A stretch of DNA of 17,403 nucleotides from Thermoplasmata archaeon. Lineage in GTDB: Archaea > Thermoplasmatota > Thermoplasmata > Sysuiplasmatales > Sysuiplasmataceae. The notes under the pieces were generated by a model. That model worked only from the letters and a program-made list of their open reading frames with translations, ran no database searches and was not told the DNA's origin. The translations under genes and the position numbers were made by a program. The stretch lies in contig JAJYOM010000018.1 of NCBI GenBank assembly GCA_021796175.1, forward strand, positions 1-17,403, in the 5' to 3' direction. This document shows, piece after piece, positions 6,551 through 13,640 of this stretch; position 1 is the stretch's first letter; each line of letters begins with the position of its first letter.

Positions 6551-7237
6551 ATGGGCGGGCAGGACGACAGCAGGGAAGAAAAGGATCCGGTTACACCGGA
6601 AATGCCGGTTGAGGTGGAACTTGACCAGCCATGCATATCATGCGGCAGCCGAACAGTGGTGAATATAGTTGCAAATCTCGACCTTCCTTATCTCGGCGCA
6701 GCCATGCAAACGACTTACATCTGCCGTTCCTGCGGCTTCAAACATTCCGATCTGATAACGCTGGAGAACAAAGGTCCTATCAGATACGAAGCCAGTATCG
6801 AGAATGAAGAAGACCTGAGCCTCAGGGTAGTCCGGTCAAATTCAGGCACAGTGAGGATACCTGAACTGGGTGTCGACATAGAACCGGGCATTGCTTCGGA
6901 GAGCTTCATATCCAATGCGGAGGGTATACTGAACAAGGTGGAGGAAGTTGTCGCCATACTGATGAAGGATTCCGAGCTCGATGTCCATGAGAAATGCACT
7001 GCTTTGCTGGACACAATTTCGAAAATGAAGAACAGTCAGCTGCCGTTTCATCTTGTTGTGGAAGACCCTTATGGAAACAGCGCTATACTCGGCGATGGCG
7101 TTACAGCGACGAACATTTCCGAAGAGGAAGCTGCCAAGCTGAAGAAGGGGGAAGTGACCTTTGATTTCGGGCCGGTGGAAATCGAGCACAGGACAGACGA
7201 GAATGCCGGTGAACCGGGCGAGTGCCGGCGAAGCTGA
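6551..7237 (+). CDS. ZPR1-type zinc-finger protein
   Basis: 228 residues from ATG 6551. A C4 zinc finger is formed by CISCG (Cys28, Cys31) and CRSCG (Cys58, Cys61), separated by the typical NIVANLDLPYLGAAMQTTYI segment in which the ZPR1 family is strongly conserved. A beta-rich ZPR1 domain follows, with RSNSGTVRIPELGVDI and, near residue 160, FHLVVEDPYGNSAI. Archaeal ZPR1 proteins have one such module, whereas the eukaryotic protein has two; the eukaryotic one binds EF-1A and acts as its folding chaperone, and a similar role in archaea is inferred. The C-terminal 15 or so residues are acidic and look disordered. It lies just before tRNA-Thr, which has its own promoter. Confidence 0.85.
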   Translation: MGGQDDSREEKDPVTPEMPVEVELDQPCISCGSRTVVNIVANLDLPYLGAAMQTTYICRSCGFKHSDLITLENKGPIRYEASIENEEDLSLRVVRSNSGTVRIPELGVDIEPGIASESFISNAEGILNKVEEVVAILMKDSELDVHEKCTALLDTISKMKNSQLPFHLVVEDPYGNSAILGDGVTATNISEEEAAKLKKGEVTFDFGPVEIEHRTDENAGEPGECRRS

Positions 7238-7257
7238 CGCCCTCAGCTTAGAAAATC

Positions 7258-7266
7258 ATTTAAACA
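7258..7266 (+). promoter_or_regulatory. TATA box for tRNA-Thr
   Basis: ATTTAAACA is centred 30 bases upstream of the tRNA 5' end at 7292, the usual box A spacing. It lies in the gap after the ZPR1 stop. Confidence 0.7.
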
Positions 7267-7291
7267 TAACATTGTTCTTCATTCGTCCTGT

Positions 7292-7377
7292 GCCACCATA
7301 GCTCAGGCGGTAGAGCGGCTGACTTGTATGATTTCAAGGAAATCAGCAGGTCGGGAGTTCAAATCTCCCTGGTGGCT
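7292..7377 (+). tRNA. tRNA-Thr (anticodon TGT), with 13-base intron
   Basis: The acceptor GCCACCA pairs perfectly with TGGTGGC (7370-7376), and the discriminator is T at 7377. The D arm is GCTC/GAGC, and the T arm is GGGAG/CTCCC around TTCAAAT. The anticodon stem GCTGA/TCAGC encloses 20 bases rather than seven; removing 13 gives the loop CTTGTAA with anticodon TGT (7325-7327), flanked as in other threonine tRNAs (CTTGTAATCAGCAGGTC). CCA is not encoded, since CTC follows. The host should splice it with the archaeal endonuclease and RtcB ligase. Confidence 0.93.
7329..7341 (+). other. tRNA-Thr intron (13 bases)
   Basis: Inserted after position 37, the canonical archaeal site. CTTG (7323-7326) can pair with CAAG (7335-7338) inside the precursor. 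This leaves a 3' bulge of GAAA, which gives a relaxed bulge-helix-loop rather than a full bulge-helix-bulge. Exact ends may shift by a base, because an A stands at both possible positions. Confidence 0.75.
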
Positions 7378-7414
7378 CTCATGTTCCTGTTAAGATTTCT
7401 CGATTGCTTGAAGA

Positions 7415-7446
7415 GGAAAATTCCACCTTTTACTGGTGTAATTTCC
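7415..7446. repeat. Imperfect inverted repeat between convergent tRNA-Thr and alaX
   Basis: GGAAAATTCCACC and GGTGTAATTTCC can pair in about eleven positions with one bulged A and one C-T mismatch, around a seven-base loop. It lies 38 bases past tRNA-Thr and 50 bases past the alaX stop, so it could help end transcription from either side. No T-run follows, and chance is possible. Confidence 0.3.
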
Positions 7447-7495
7447 GATGTCATCAACTCTGGCTCCCGGACAGAACGCAGGTCATGAGTTGAGC

Positions 7496-8200
7496 TCATT
7501 CATCAAGAGTGAAGTACAGCCTCCTGTTGCTCTTCCCCTTGTTCTCGTATCTTAGCGGCACAATTCTCCCTATTTCACCAAGCGATTTCACGTTGACTGC
7601 CCCGCATGCCTGCACATCCAGCCCCACGATCTCAACAATCCTGAATGTGTCAGTGTCAGGCGGAGCGGTACCTGCCAGCTTTACCACATCCGGTATCTTT
7701 TCTGCCTCTTCACGCGGCATGAAATAAGTCTTCACATCGAGATCCATTGCAATTGCTTCGTTCACCCTGTCCACAAATGAATTGATGATCTTCCTGTCCA
7801 TGTTCCCGAGGCTGAAATCGATCCTGGACTCATCTGGCCTGATCTGGTTTCCCGTTATCTTTGCGCCGGCCCCATTATTGAACACAGCACTCAGGGCATG
7901 GGCAGCGGTGTGCATCTTCATTGAACGGTACCTCCGGTCCCAGTCTATAATGCCGTGGACCGAGTCTCCCGCATTAAAATTTGTATAATTTTCCACAAGA
8001 TGGATTATGCTGTCCTCTCCTTCCTTCTGAGTATCAGTTACCCTGAAGCTGCCAAGAAAACCGCTGTCTCCGACAAAACCGCCTCCCATTGGAAGGAATG
8101 CAGTGGATTCCAGACATACCCTGTTCCCTTCCGCCGCAACAACAGTGCTGTCAAACTCTCTCAGGTATGCGTCTTCCCAGTAAAGCTTGCGAACCGGCAT
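7496..8200 (-). CDS. alaX: AlaX-type trans-editing alanyl-tRNA deacylase
   Basis: 234 residues, the length of AlaX proteins that carry a glycine-rich N-terminal module before the editing core. The glycine motif FLPMGGGFVGDSG lies at about 35-47. The first zinc motif HTAAH (His97, His101) is present. The second motif, usually CGGTH, reads CGAVN: Cys199 is kept but the histidine is Asn203. The surrounding VQACGAVNVKSLGEIG otherwise matches the family. These proteins remove wrongly attached amino acids, mainly serine, from tRNA-Ala. No aminoacylation domain is present, so it is not AlaRS. The loss of one ligand may change metal binding or activity. A TATA-like ATATAA lies about 43 bases upstream of the ATG. 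Confidence 0.88.
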   Translation of the reverse strand: MPVRKLYWEDAYLREFDSTVVAAEGNRVCLESTAFLPMGGGFVGDSGFLGSFRVTDTQKEGEDSIIHLVENYTNFNAGDSVHGIIDWDRRYRSMKMHTAAHALSAVFNNGAGAKITGNQIRPDESRIDFSLGNMDRKIINSFVDRVNEAIAMDLDVKTYFMPREEAEKIPDVVKLAGTAPPDTDTFRIVEIVGLDVQACGAVNVKSLGEIGRIVPLRYENKGKSNRRLYFTLDE

Positions 8201-8240
8201 TGCACCACACTTTCTATCTACAGGTTTGCTTCAACGGTGA

Positions 8241-8246
8241 TTATAT
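8241..8246 (-). promoter_or_regulatory. Possible TATA box for alaX
   Basis: On the minus strand this reads ATATAA, about 43 bases before ATG 8200. An RNA starting near 8218 would have a leader of about 18 bases. Confidence 0.4.
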
Positions 8247-8479
8247 CGAGCCAACTCATTCCAAATCGACTTTGCATGCAGGCTTGAAACACTGCTGAAC
8301 AGTTTGACATTATACCACTGAAATGGTTCCGCGCGAATACACTCTGGACCAAATCGGCACGTCCATACCTGGATTGCTGTTGAACTCTTATCTGTTCCGT
8401 CTTAGTAACTTCCATGGCGTTCACTACAATGCATGACACCGGGAAATGCGTTTGCGACCTGGCCCGACCGGGCAGCGCT

Positions 8480-9178
8480 TCAGAATACTTCTTTCCTTAT
8501 CCTGTTGAGCAGGTCCACGAACATGCTCCTTGTCATGGTACCGGTGTTTGTGTTCCTTGGACTTGGATGGTAGGAGGCATAAATCAGAGGGAAGCCGTCG
8601 AGACTGTACGAGGCGCCGTGCCTGAATGCCATCCTTTCCGGTTTCTTTCCACTGTATTCGCTGACAAAACGAATATAGGAATCGAACGCGAACTTGCCGA
8701 GCAGCAGAACTGCTTTTGCATTTCCAAGCAGTCTCAGCTCTCTGTGGAGAAAGGGGAAGCAATTCAGTGCCTCTTCCCTCGTGGGTATGTTGTCAGGTGG
8801 TACGCATCTGACAGCCGCAAGCATGTAGGAATCTATCATCTTCAGGCCGTCGTCCCGGCTGTCAGAATTGGGCTGGCTGGTGAAGCCTGCTTCGTGGAGG
8901 CACGATACGAGAAACTTCGCGGAAAGATCACCGGTGAAGACTCTTCCAGTCCTGTTTCCGCCGTGTGCAGCAGGAGCGAGACCGATTATGACTAGCTGAG
9001 CTGACGGGTCGCCAAATCCAGGGACGGGCTTTCCCCAGTAATCCCAGTCTGAGAATCTCTTTGTCTTCTCTCTGGCTACCTTCTCCCTGAAGCTGACCAG
9101 TCTCGGGCATTTCCTGCAGCTGATTATATCACTTCTCAGCCTGGTGAGCGAGTCCCTCCTCGGGCGTTCCTGAGTTAT
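8480..9178 (-). CDS. Family 5 uracil-DNA glycosylase (UDGb), start codon non-canonical
   Basis: The open frame encodes about 232 residues with all UDGb marks: iron-sulfur cysteines at about 21, 24 (CRKCPRLV), 125 (AAVRCVPP) and 140 (ALNCFPF), the active-site motif GLAPAAHGGNRTGR at 66-79, and SYHPSPRNTNTG near 203-212. Family 5 enzymes remove uracil and some other deaminated bases in base-excision repair. No ATG, GTG or TTG occurs in frame before residue 114 (ATG 8839), and starting there would discard the active-site motif and two cluster ligands. The end given is ATA at 9176-9178, which has AGGAG ten bases upstream; CTG 9139 is another near-cognate. An ATG at 9226 is in frame but is separated by a TGA at 9185-9187. 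It lies behind nth, another repair gene. Confidence 0.8.
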   Translation of the reverse strand: MTQERPRRDSLTRLRSDIISCRKCPRLVSFREKVAREKTKRFSDWDYWGKPVPGFGDPSAQLVIIGLAPAAHGGNRTGRVFTGDLSAKFLVSCLHEAGFTSQPNSDSRDDGLKMIDSYMLAAVRCVPPDNIPTREEALNCFPFLHRELRLLGNAKAVLLLGKFAFDSYIRFVSEYSGKKPERMAFRHGASYSLDGFPLIYASYHPSPRNTNTGTMTRSMFVDLLNRIRKEVF

Positions 9179-9188
9179 TTTCTTTCAA

Positions 9189-9193
9189 CTCCT
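9189..9193 (-). promoter_or_regulatory. Possible ribosome binding site AGGAG for the uracil-DNA glycosylase
   Basis: AGGAG lies ten bases before the in-frame ATA at 9178. It is the only purine-rich site placed suitably for a start ahead of the conserved N-terminus. A second run, GAGGAGG near 9155-9161, has no usable codon at the right distance. Confidence 0.3.
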
Positions 9194-9342
9194 GAGGACC
9201 GACCTCCAGATGCAGATCCTTCCCATAAATGCTGCCCTGAACAATTATCCCGGTTCCAGGGCGTTTTCACTGATCCTGGTAGCGGCTGAAGATAATTCCG
9301 GTAGCATTGAAGTCTTTCAGTTTGTCAAAACACTTATTTTTA

Positions 9343-10029
9343 TCAGGTTCTGAAAGCCGAAGGACAGATAGCGTTAAGGCAGCAATTCCCGCAATCGGGT
9401 TTCCTTGCCGTACAGACTGCCCTGCCATGAGCTATGAGCAGCGCTGTCAGCAGACCCCACTCCTTCTGCGGCACTGCTTTCATCAGTTCGATCTCGATCC
9501 TGGGCGGCGCACTGCTTCGTGCGAGTCCAAGTCTCCGGCTCAACCTCGCAACATGGGTATCGACGGCAACACCCTGGTTAATGTCAAAAGCAACCGAGAG
9601 CACTACGTTTGCAGTCTTCCTCGCAACGCCTGGAAGCGTTGTCAGCTCCTCAATGGATCTTGGTGCCCTTCCGCCGAAATCCTTCAGCAGTTTCCTGCAG
9701 CTTTCCCTGACGAATTTCGATTTCTGCCTGTAATAGCCGCACGGTTTGATGATTTTTTGTATTTCAGGCAGGGATGCGCCTGCCAGACCTTCGGGTACAG
9801 GGAATTGCCTGAACAGGGCGGGTGTCACCCTGTTAACCATATTGTCTGTGCACTGCGCGGAGAGTATGGTCGCCACCAGCAATTCTTCAGGTGAAGAGAA
9901 GTTCAAAGCGCACTTTGCATCGGGGTACTCGACTGACAGAATGGCCATGATCGCTGCCGCCCTCAGCTGTTTCGCATTTGCTTTCAGTGACATCTGCGGT
10001 GCGTTTCCTGCGACTGCTTTTTCCTTCAT
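9343..10029 (-). CDS. nth: Endonuclease III (DNA glycosylase/AP lyase)
   Basis: 228 residues of the HhH-GPD superfamily. The helix-hairpin-helix is LTTLPGVARKTANVVL at 129-144 with the catalytic Lys138, and the catalytic Asp157 is in VAVDTHVARL. The C-terminal iron-sulfur cluster loop shows Cys206, Cys213, Cys216 and Cys222 in the C-x6-C-x2-C-x5-C spacing of endonuclease III. LVATILSAQCTD near residue 51 is also typical. The enzyme removes oxidised pyrimidines and cleaves the abasic site. About 15 residues before the conserved core form an extra N-terminal tail. Its ATG is three bases after the thioesterase stop, so the two genes are probably one transcript. Confidence 0.95.
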   Translation of the reverse strand: MKEKAVAGNAPQMSLKANAKQLRAAAIMAILSVEYPDAKCALNFSSPEELLVATILSAQCTDNMVNRVTPALFRQFPVPEGLAGASLPEIQKIIKPCGYYRQKSKFVRESCRKLLKDFGGRAPRSIEELTTLPGVARKTANVVLSVAFDINQGVAVDTHVARLSRRLGLARSSAPPRIEIELMKAVPQKEWGLLTALLIAHGRAVCTARKPDCGNCCLNAICPSAFRT

Positions 10030-10032
10030 ATA

Positions 10033-10479
10033 TCAGTTCTGCGGGAAGGGAAACCTGTCCTCATACAGTATCATCCAGGTGCCAATGCCCTTGGCGCATG
10101 TCCTTCCGTCCCTGTCGAAGAGGTCCATCTCGCAAACGACAATGTTCCTCCCTCCCCGTATCACACGCGCCTCGCAGGTCATCTCACCCTTCCTGACAGC
10201 CTCCAGAAAATTGACTTTGAGCTCAATGGTCACCTGATTCTTTCCACTGTTCACTGTTGCTGTTGCCGTTCCACCCGCAGCGTCCATCAGTGTGGTAATG
10301 GCCCCGCCATTGACTATGCCGCCGTGTCTGAGGACGTGGTCTGCCTCCTTTATCCTGAGCTTGGCATATCCTTTCTCGACTTCGGTTACTTCCACACCCA
10401 AATGGCTGAGGAATGGATCTCCCCTTATTATTGAGGCAAGCCTGGCGTATCCGCTGAAATCGTTTTTGTCGTCTGCCAT
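10033..10479 (-). CDS. PaaI-like hotdog-fold thioesterase
   Basis: 148 residues with the hotdog thioesterase signature RHGGIVNGGAITTLMDAAGG (about 51-70), which builds the central helix and active site, with Asp66 in the usual acidic position, followed by strands such as TIELKVNFLEAVRKGE. Members hydrolyse acyl- or aryl-CoA thioesters in the cytoplasm. The substrate is unknown; the nearby mutase operon makes a short-chain or branched acyl-CoA conceivable, but this is not shown. A TATA-like element lies just upstream in the 49-base gap after aconitase, so it probably starts a separate unit with nth. Confidence 0.85.
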   Translation of the reverse strand: MADDKNDFSGYARLASIIRGDPFLSHLGVEVTEVEKGYAKLRIKEADHVLRHGGIVNGGAITTLMDAAGGTATATVNSGKNQVTIELKVNFLEAVRKGEMTCEARVIRGGRNIVVCEMDLFDRDGRTCAKGIGTWMILYEDRFPFPQN

Positions 10480-10497
10480 GCGGCTTCTATCAGGAGC

Positions 10498-10508
10498 ATA
10501 TAGTTAAA
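10498..10508 (-). promoter_or_regulatory. TATA box for the thioesterase-nth pair
   Basis: On the minus strand TTTAACTATAT is centred about 24 bases before ATG 10479. This predicts a leaderless or very short-leader transcript that starts between aconitase and the thioesterase. Confidence 0.5.
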
Positions 10509-10528
10509 GAATTGCAGCGGAGTAAATT

Positions 10529-13315
10529 TCAGGAGGCAAGCCTTTTCAGCATGTAGTGGAGTATGCCGCCTGATTTGCAGTACTCAATCTCCATCTCATT
10601 GTCCAGCCTCAATACAAGTCTGGCTTCAGAGCTGCTTCCGTCAGTTTTTCTGCGATAAAGCATGACAGCCTCGCCCCTTGGCTGAGGGTCGGACGGTATT
10701 TCTATTGTTATCTCTTTCGTGAAATCAATATCCAGAGCTGTCCCGTCTTCACCTGTTCTGAACTGCAGCGGCACTATGCCCATGCCTATCAGATTGCTTC
10801 TGTGTATGCGCTCGAAGCTCTTCGCAACCACTGCTCTGACTCCAAGGAGTCTCGGTCCCTTCGCGGCCCAGTCCCTGGAGCTTCCAATCCCGTATTCCGA
10901 ACCTGCAAAGACAATCAGCGGTACGTTTTCTTTGCCGTATTTCACTGCTGCGTCAAATATGGTCATCCTTGTGCTGTCCGGGAAATGGAGTGTGAATCCG
11001 CCTTCGACGCCGGGCAGCAGAAGGTTCCTGATTCTCCGGTTGGCAAACGTGCCCCTGACCAGAACCCTGTCGTTTCCCCTTCTGGAACCGTAAGTGTTAA
11101 AATCCGCAGGCGACACGCCCTTTTCAATCAGGTATTTACCGGCGGGTGTGTCGGGGGAAAAAGCTCCGGCTGGCGAAATGTGGTCAGTAGTCACCGAATC
11201 GCCGAAAACTGCCAGGACCCTTGCATTTGCAACAGACTCTATCCTTCCTTCTCTTGCAGGGTCAAACCCTTCGAAGAAAGGTGGAGACTGTATGTAGGTG
11301 CTGCCGTTGTCCCAGCCATATTGCACGCCCTTTGGAACAATGAGCGATTTCCAGTCATCGCCGGCATCATCAAATCCGCTGTATCTGCTGCGGTACATCT
11401 GCGGTGTTATTGCGGAAGCCATGACTTCCTGGACCTCTTTGCTGGAAGGCCAGATGTCCCTGAGATAGACCTCCCTGCCGTTCACAACCTGAAGGGGCTC
11501 ACTGGTCAGATCCTTCAGCACAGTGCCTGCAATCGCGTAAGCAACAACCAGAGGCGGGGACATGAGGTAGTTTGCCCTGACATCTCCATGCACCCTGGCC
11601 TCAAAGTTCCTGTTGCCGGAAAGAACCGACGTCACAGCCAGCTTGTTCTGGTTGACAGCACTTGATACGGGCTCAGGCAGCGGACCGCTGTTGCCTATGC
11701 ATGTGGTGCAGCCATAGCCGACCAGGTAAAATCCAAGTTTCTCCAGTGGTTCCATCAGGGATGACTTTTTCAGGTAGTCTGTAACTATCCTGGAACCGGG
11801 GGCAAGGCTTGTCTTCACATTCCTTCCTACCTTGAGGCCCTTCTCCACAGCCTTCTGTGCAAGCAGGCCAGCCGCTATCATTACTTCGGGGTTGCTTGTG
11901 TTGGTGCAACTGGTTATTGCCGCTATCACAACGTCACCGTCGGTGATACTGCCGCTGCTGCCATCGGGATATTTCACTTCCACCGGTTTGCGGGTAACAC
12001 TGGGGCGATTCTGATGCGACTGCAGCTGAACTCTGCTGTCAGGTGCCCCCTCGTTTGAGAAGTTGTTTCCTGCGTACAATACCTGTGCACCTGCCAGAAA
12101 TTCGCTTCTGAAATTGCTGCTGACTGCAGACAGTTCAAGCCTTGACTGCGGGAGCTTTGGTCCCGCAACGCTTGGCTGAACATTCGACAGGTTGAATTCC
12201 ACAACAGAACTGAACTTCACCTTTCCATAGTCTATTGAAGAGAAACCCTCTGCCTCGAAGTACCTGCTCACAAGATCAATGAGTTGCTCGCTTCTTCCGG
12301 TGAACCTGAGGTAGGCTAGTGTCTCGCTATCCACCGGGAATAGAGCAATGGTCGCACCATATTCGGGGCACATGTTGGTGAGTGTGGCTCTGACTGGTAT
12401 TGTAAGGCTGGCAATTCCGGGACCGAAAAATTCAACGAACTTGCCGACAACGTTGTGTTTTCGCAACATCTGTGTCAGTGTGAGGACGAGGTCGGTTGCA
12501 GTGACACCTTCAGCAGGCAGGCCTGTAACACGGACACCGACAACCTGGGGATGCGACATGGCGACAGGCTGATCAAGCACTGCTGCTTCAGCCTCAATTC
12601 CTCCGACGCCGAAGCCGAGAACTCCTATGCCGTTTACCATCGTAGTGTGTGAATCGGTTCCAACAAGTGTGTCGGGGAAAACCACGCCCACTCCGTCCTT
12701 CTCCACAGCCATAACGCACTTGGCGAGATATTCAAGGTTGACCTGGTGGCATATTCCCAGAGAGGGAGGCATGACTTCGAAATTGCTGAACGCACCTGCA
12801 GCCCATTTGAGAAGTGAGTAACGCTCAGAGTTCCTTTTGAATTCCAGATTCCGGTTGATGACAAATGATTCGCCTGTCCCGAATGAATCTACCTGGACCG
12901 AGTGGTCAATGATAAGATCAACAGGGACCTGGGGCTGGATCAGCAGAGGATCCTTCCCGAGCTTTGCCACCGCGTCTCTCATGGCGGCGAGATCAACGAC
13001 AGCGGGCACGCCGGTGAAGTCCTGCATCAGAACACGCGCAACCTTGAAGGGAATTTCCTTTTCCTCCGGACTTGCTGCATTCCAGTTCGCAAGCAACCTG
13101 ATGTCATCCTCCTTCACAGTTTTCCCGTCCATGTTCCTGAGAACAGACTCCAGCACTATCCTGATGGACAGCGGCAGTGTAGAAACGGGTCCAATGCCTT
13201 TTTCCTCAAGTGCAGGCAGCGAATAATAGTCAAATGTACGGCCATCAGCGGTTGTCAGTTTCCTCCGGGTGTTCCAGAGGTTGTGAATGCCCCTTCCAGC
13301 ATTTTCCGGTGCCAT
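10529..13315 (-). CDS. acnA: Aconitate hydratase (AcnA/IRP type)
   Basis: 928 residues, full length for the AcnA/IRP class. It interconverts citrate and isocitrate in the citric acid cycle. Iron-sulfur ligands are visible as Cys470 in AAITSCTNTSNP and Cys536/Cys539 in GYGCTTCIGNSG. Other hallmarks are DHSVQVDSFG near 137-146, TLVGTDSHTTMVNG near 216-229, and in the C-terminal swivel domain SRRGND, AGSEYGIGSSRDWAAKGP and RSNLIGMGIVPLQF. It stands between tRNA-Cys and the thioesterase. A TATA-like ATTAAT lies 28 bases before ATG 13315, so it probably has its own leaderless transcript. Confidence 0.97.
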   Translation of the reverse strand: MAPENAGRGIHNLWNTRRKLTTADGRTFDYYSLPALEEKGIGPVSTLPLSIRIVLESVLRNMDGKTVKEDDIRLLANWNAASPEEKEIPFKVARVLMQDFTGVPAVVDLAAMRDAVAKLGKDPLLIQPQVPVDLIIDHSVQVDSFGTGESFVINRNLEFKRNSERYSLLKWAAGAFSNFEVMPPSLGICHQVNLEYLAKCVMAVEKDGVGVVFPDTLVGTDSHTTMVNGIGVLGFGVGGIEAEAAVLDQPVAMSHPQVVGVRVTGLPAEGVTATDLVLTLTQMLRKHNVVGKFVEFFGPGIASLTIPVRATLTNMCPEYGATIALFPVDSETLAYLRFTGRSEQLIDLVSRYFEAEGFSSIDYGKVKFSSVVEFNLSNVQPSVAGPKLPQSRLELSAVSSNFRSEFLAGAQVLYAGNNFSNEGAPDSRVQLQSHQNRPSVTRKPVEVKYPDGSSGSITDGDVVIAAITSCTNTSNPEVMIAAGLLAQKAVEKGLKVGRNVKTSLAPGSRIVTDYLKKSSLMEPLEKLGFYLVGYGCTTCIGNSGPLPEPVSSAVNQNKLAVTSVLSGNRNFEARVHGDVRANYLMSPPLVVAYAIAGTVLKDLTSEPLQVVNGREVYLRDIWPSSKEVQEVMASAITPQMYRSRYSGFDDAGDDWKSLIVPKGVQYGWDNGSTYIQSPPFFEGFDPAREGRIESVANARVLAVFGDSVTTDHISPAGAFSPDTPAGKYLIEKGVSPADFNTYGSRRGNDRVLVRGTFANRRIRNLLLPGVEGGFTLHFPDSTRMTIFDAAVKYGKENVPLIVFAGSEYGIGSSRDWAAKGPRLLGVRAVVAKSFERIHRSNLIGMGIVPLQFRTGEDGTALDIDFTKEITIEIPSDPQPRGEAVMLYRRKTDGSSSEARLVLRLDNEMEIEYCKSGGILHYMLKRLAS

Positions 13316-13340
13316 GGAAACTCTCTAAGCATTCGGTGCC

Positions 13341-13346
13341 ATTAAT
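13341..13346 (-). promoter_or_regulatory. Possible TATA box for acnA
   Basis: On the minus strand ATTAAT (context GGATTAATGG) is centred 28 bases before ATG 13315. No ribosome binding site is evident, which suits a leaderless start. The 174 bases between this box and tRNA-Cys show nothing else. Confidence 0.4.
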
Positions 13347-13520
13347 CCCTTTCGAAACTGTCCTGTTTCAATAATCGTCGCAGTCTAAACGGTGAGGATA
13401 GTCTGTGCAAATCAGGCATTTTTCCACTCCCAACCGACCGGCGAATATAAGGAATGAACCGATCCCATGAGAAAATGACTGGGCTAAAGTCTGAGACAGA
13501 GATCTCTGAACTCCCCGGCA

Positions 13521-13607
13521 TGGAGCCGGGAAGGAGATTCGAACTCCTGTCTGCAGATTTCAGCATTGACTCTGCAGTCTGCCACATGGCCGCTCTGTCA
13601 TCCCGGC
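13521..13607 (-). tRNA. tRNA-Cys (anticodon GCA), with 13-base intron and encoded CCA
   Basis: On the minus strand the acceptor GCCGGGA pairs perfectly with TCCCGGC (13525-13531), followed by discriminator T and an encoded CCA (13521-13523). The T arm is AGGAG/CTCCT around TTCGAAT. The anticodon stem GCAGA/TCTGC encloses 20 bases; removing 13 gives loop CTGCAGA with anticodon GCA (13573-13575). The D-arm sequence and the T discriminator are typical of cysteine tRNA. The other two tRNA genes here do not encode CCA. Confidence 0.94.
13559..13571 (-). other. tRNA-Cys intron (13 bases)
   Basis: It follows position 37, the canonical archaeal intron site, with the same length and place as the tRNA-Thr intron in this window. 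An A at both possible boundaries leaves the exact ends open by one base; the mature tRNA is identical either way. Confidence 0.75.
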
Positions 13608-13630
13608 TGGACGTGTTTTGAATGAACAGG

Positions 13631-13640
13631 CATATTATAA
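13631..13640 (-). promoter_or_regulatory. TATA box for tRNA-Cys, overlapping the meaB stop
   Basis: On the minus strand this reads TTATAATATG, centred 29 bases before the tRNA 5' end at 13607. The meaB coding region ends at 13635, so the box covers the last codons and stop of that gene. Confidence 0.65.

Noticed and set aside
7485..7499. Short inverted repeat ATGAG / CTCAT around TTGAG
   Set aside because: Five base pairs at the alaX stop is within chance expectation and no T-run follows.
8218..8439. Small minus-strand frame (73 codons) between alaX and the glycosylase
   Set aside because: It reaches to within 18 bases of the alaX start, covers the likely alaX TATA box, has no ribosome site I can see and no recognisable features.
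8928..9110. Minus-strand frame of 60 codons
   Set aside because: It lies in another frame of the uracil-DNA glycosylase N-terminal half, which itself is the coding frame.
10802..11665. Long plus-strand frame (287 codons)
   Set aside because: It is antisense to full-length aconitase with no independent signal.
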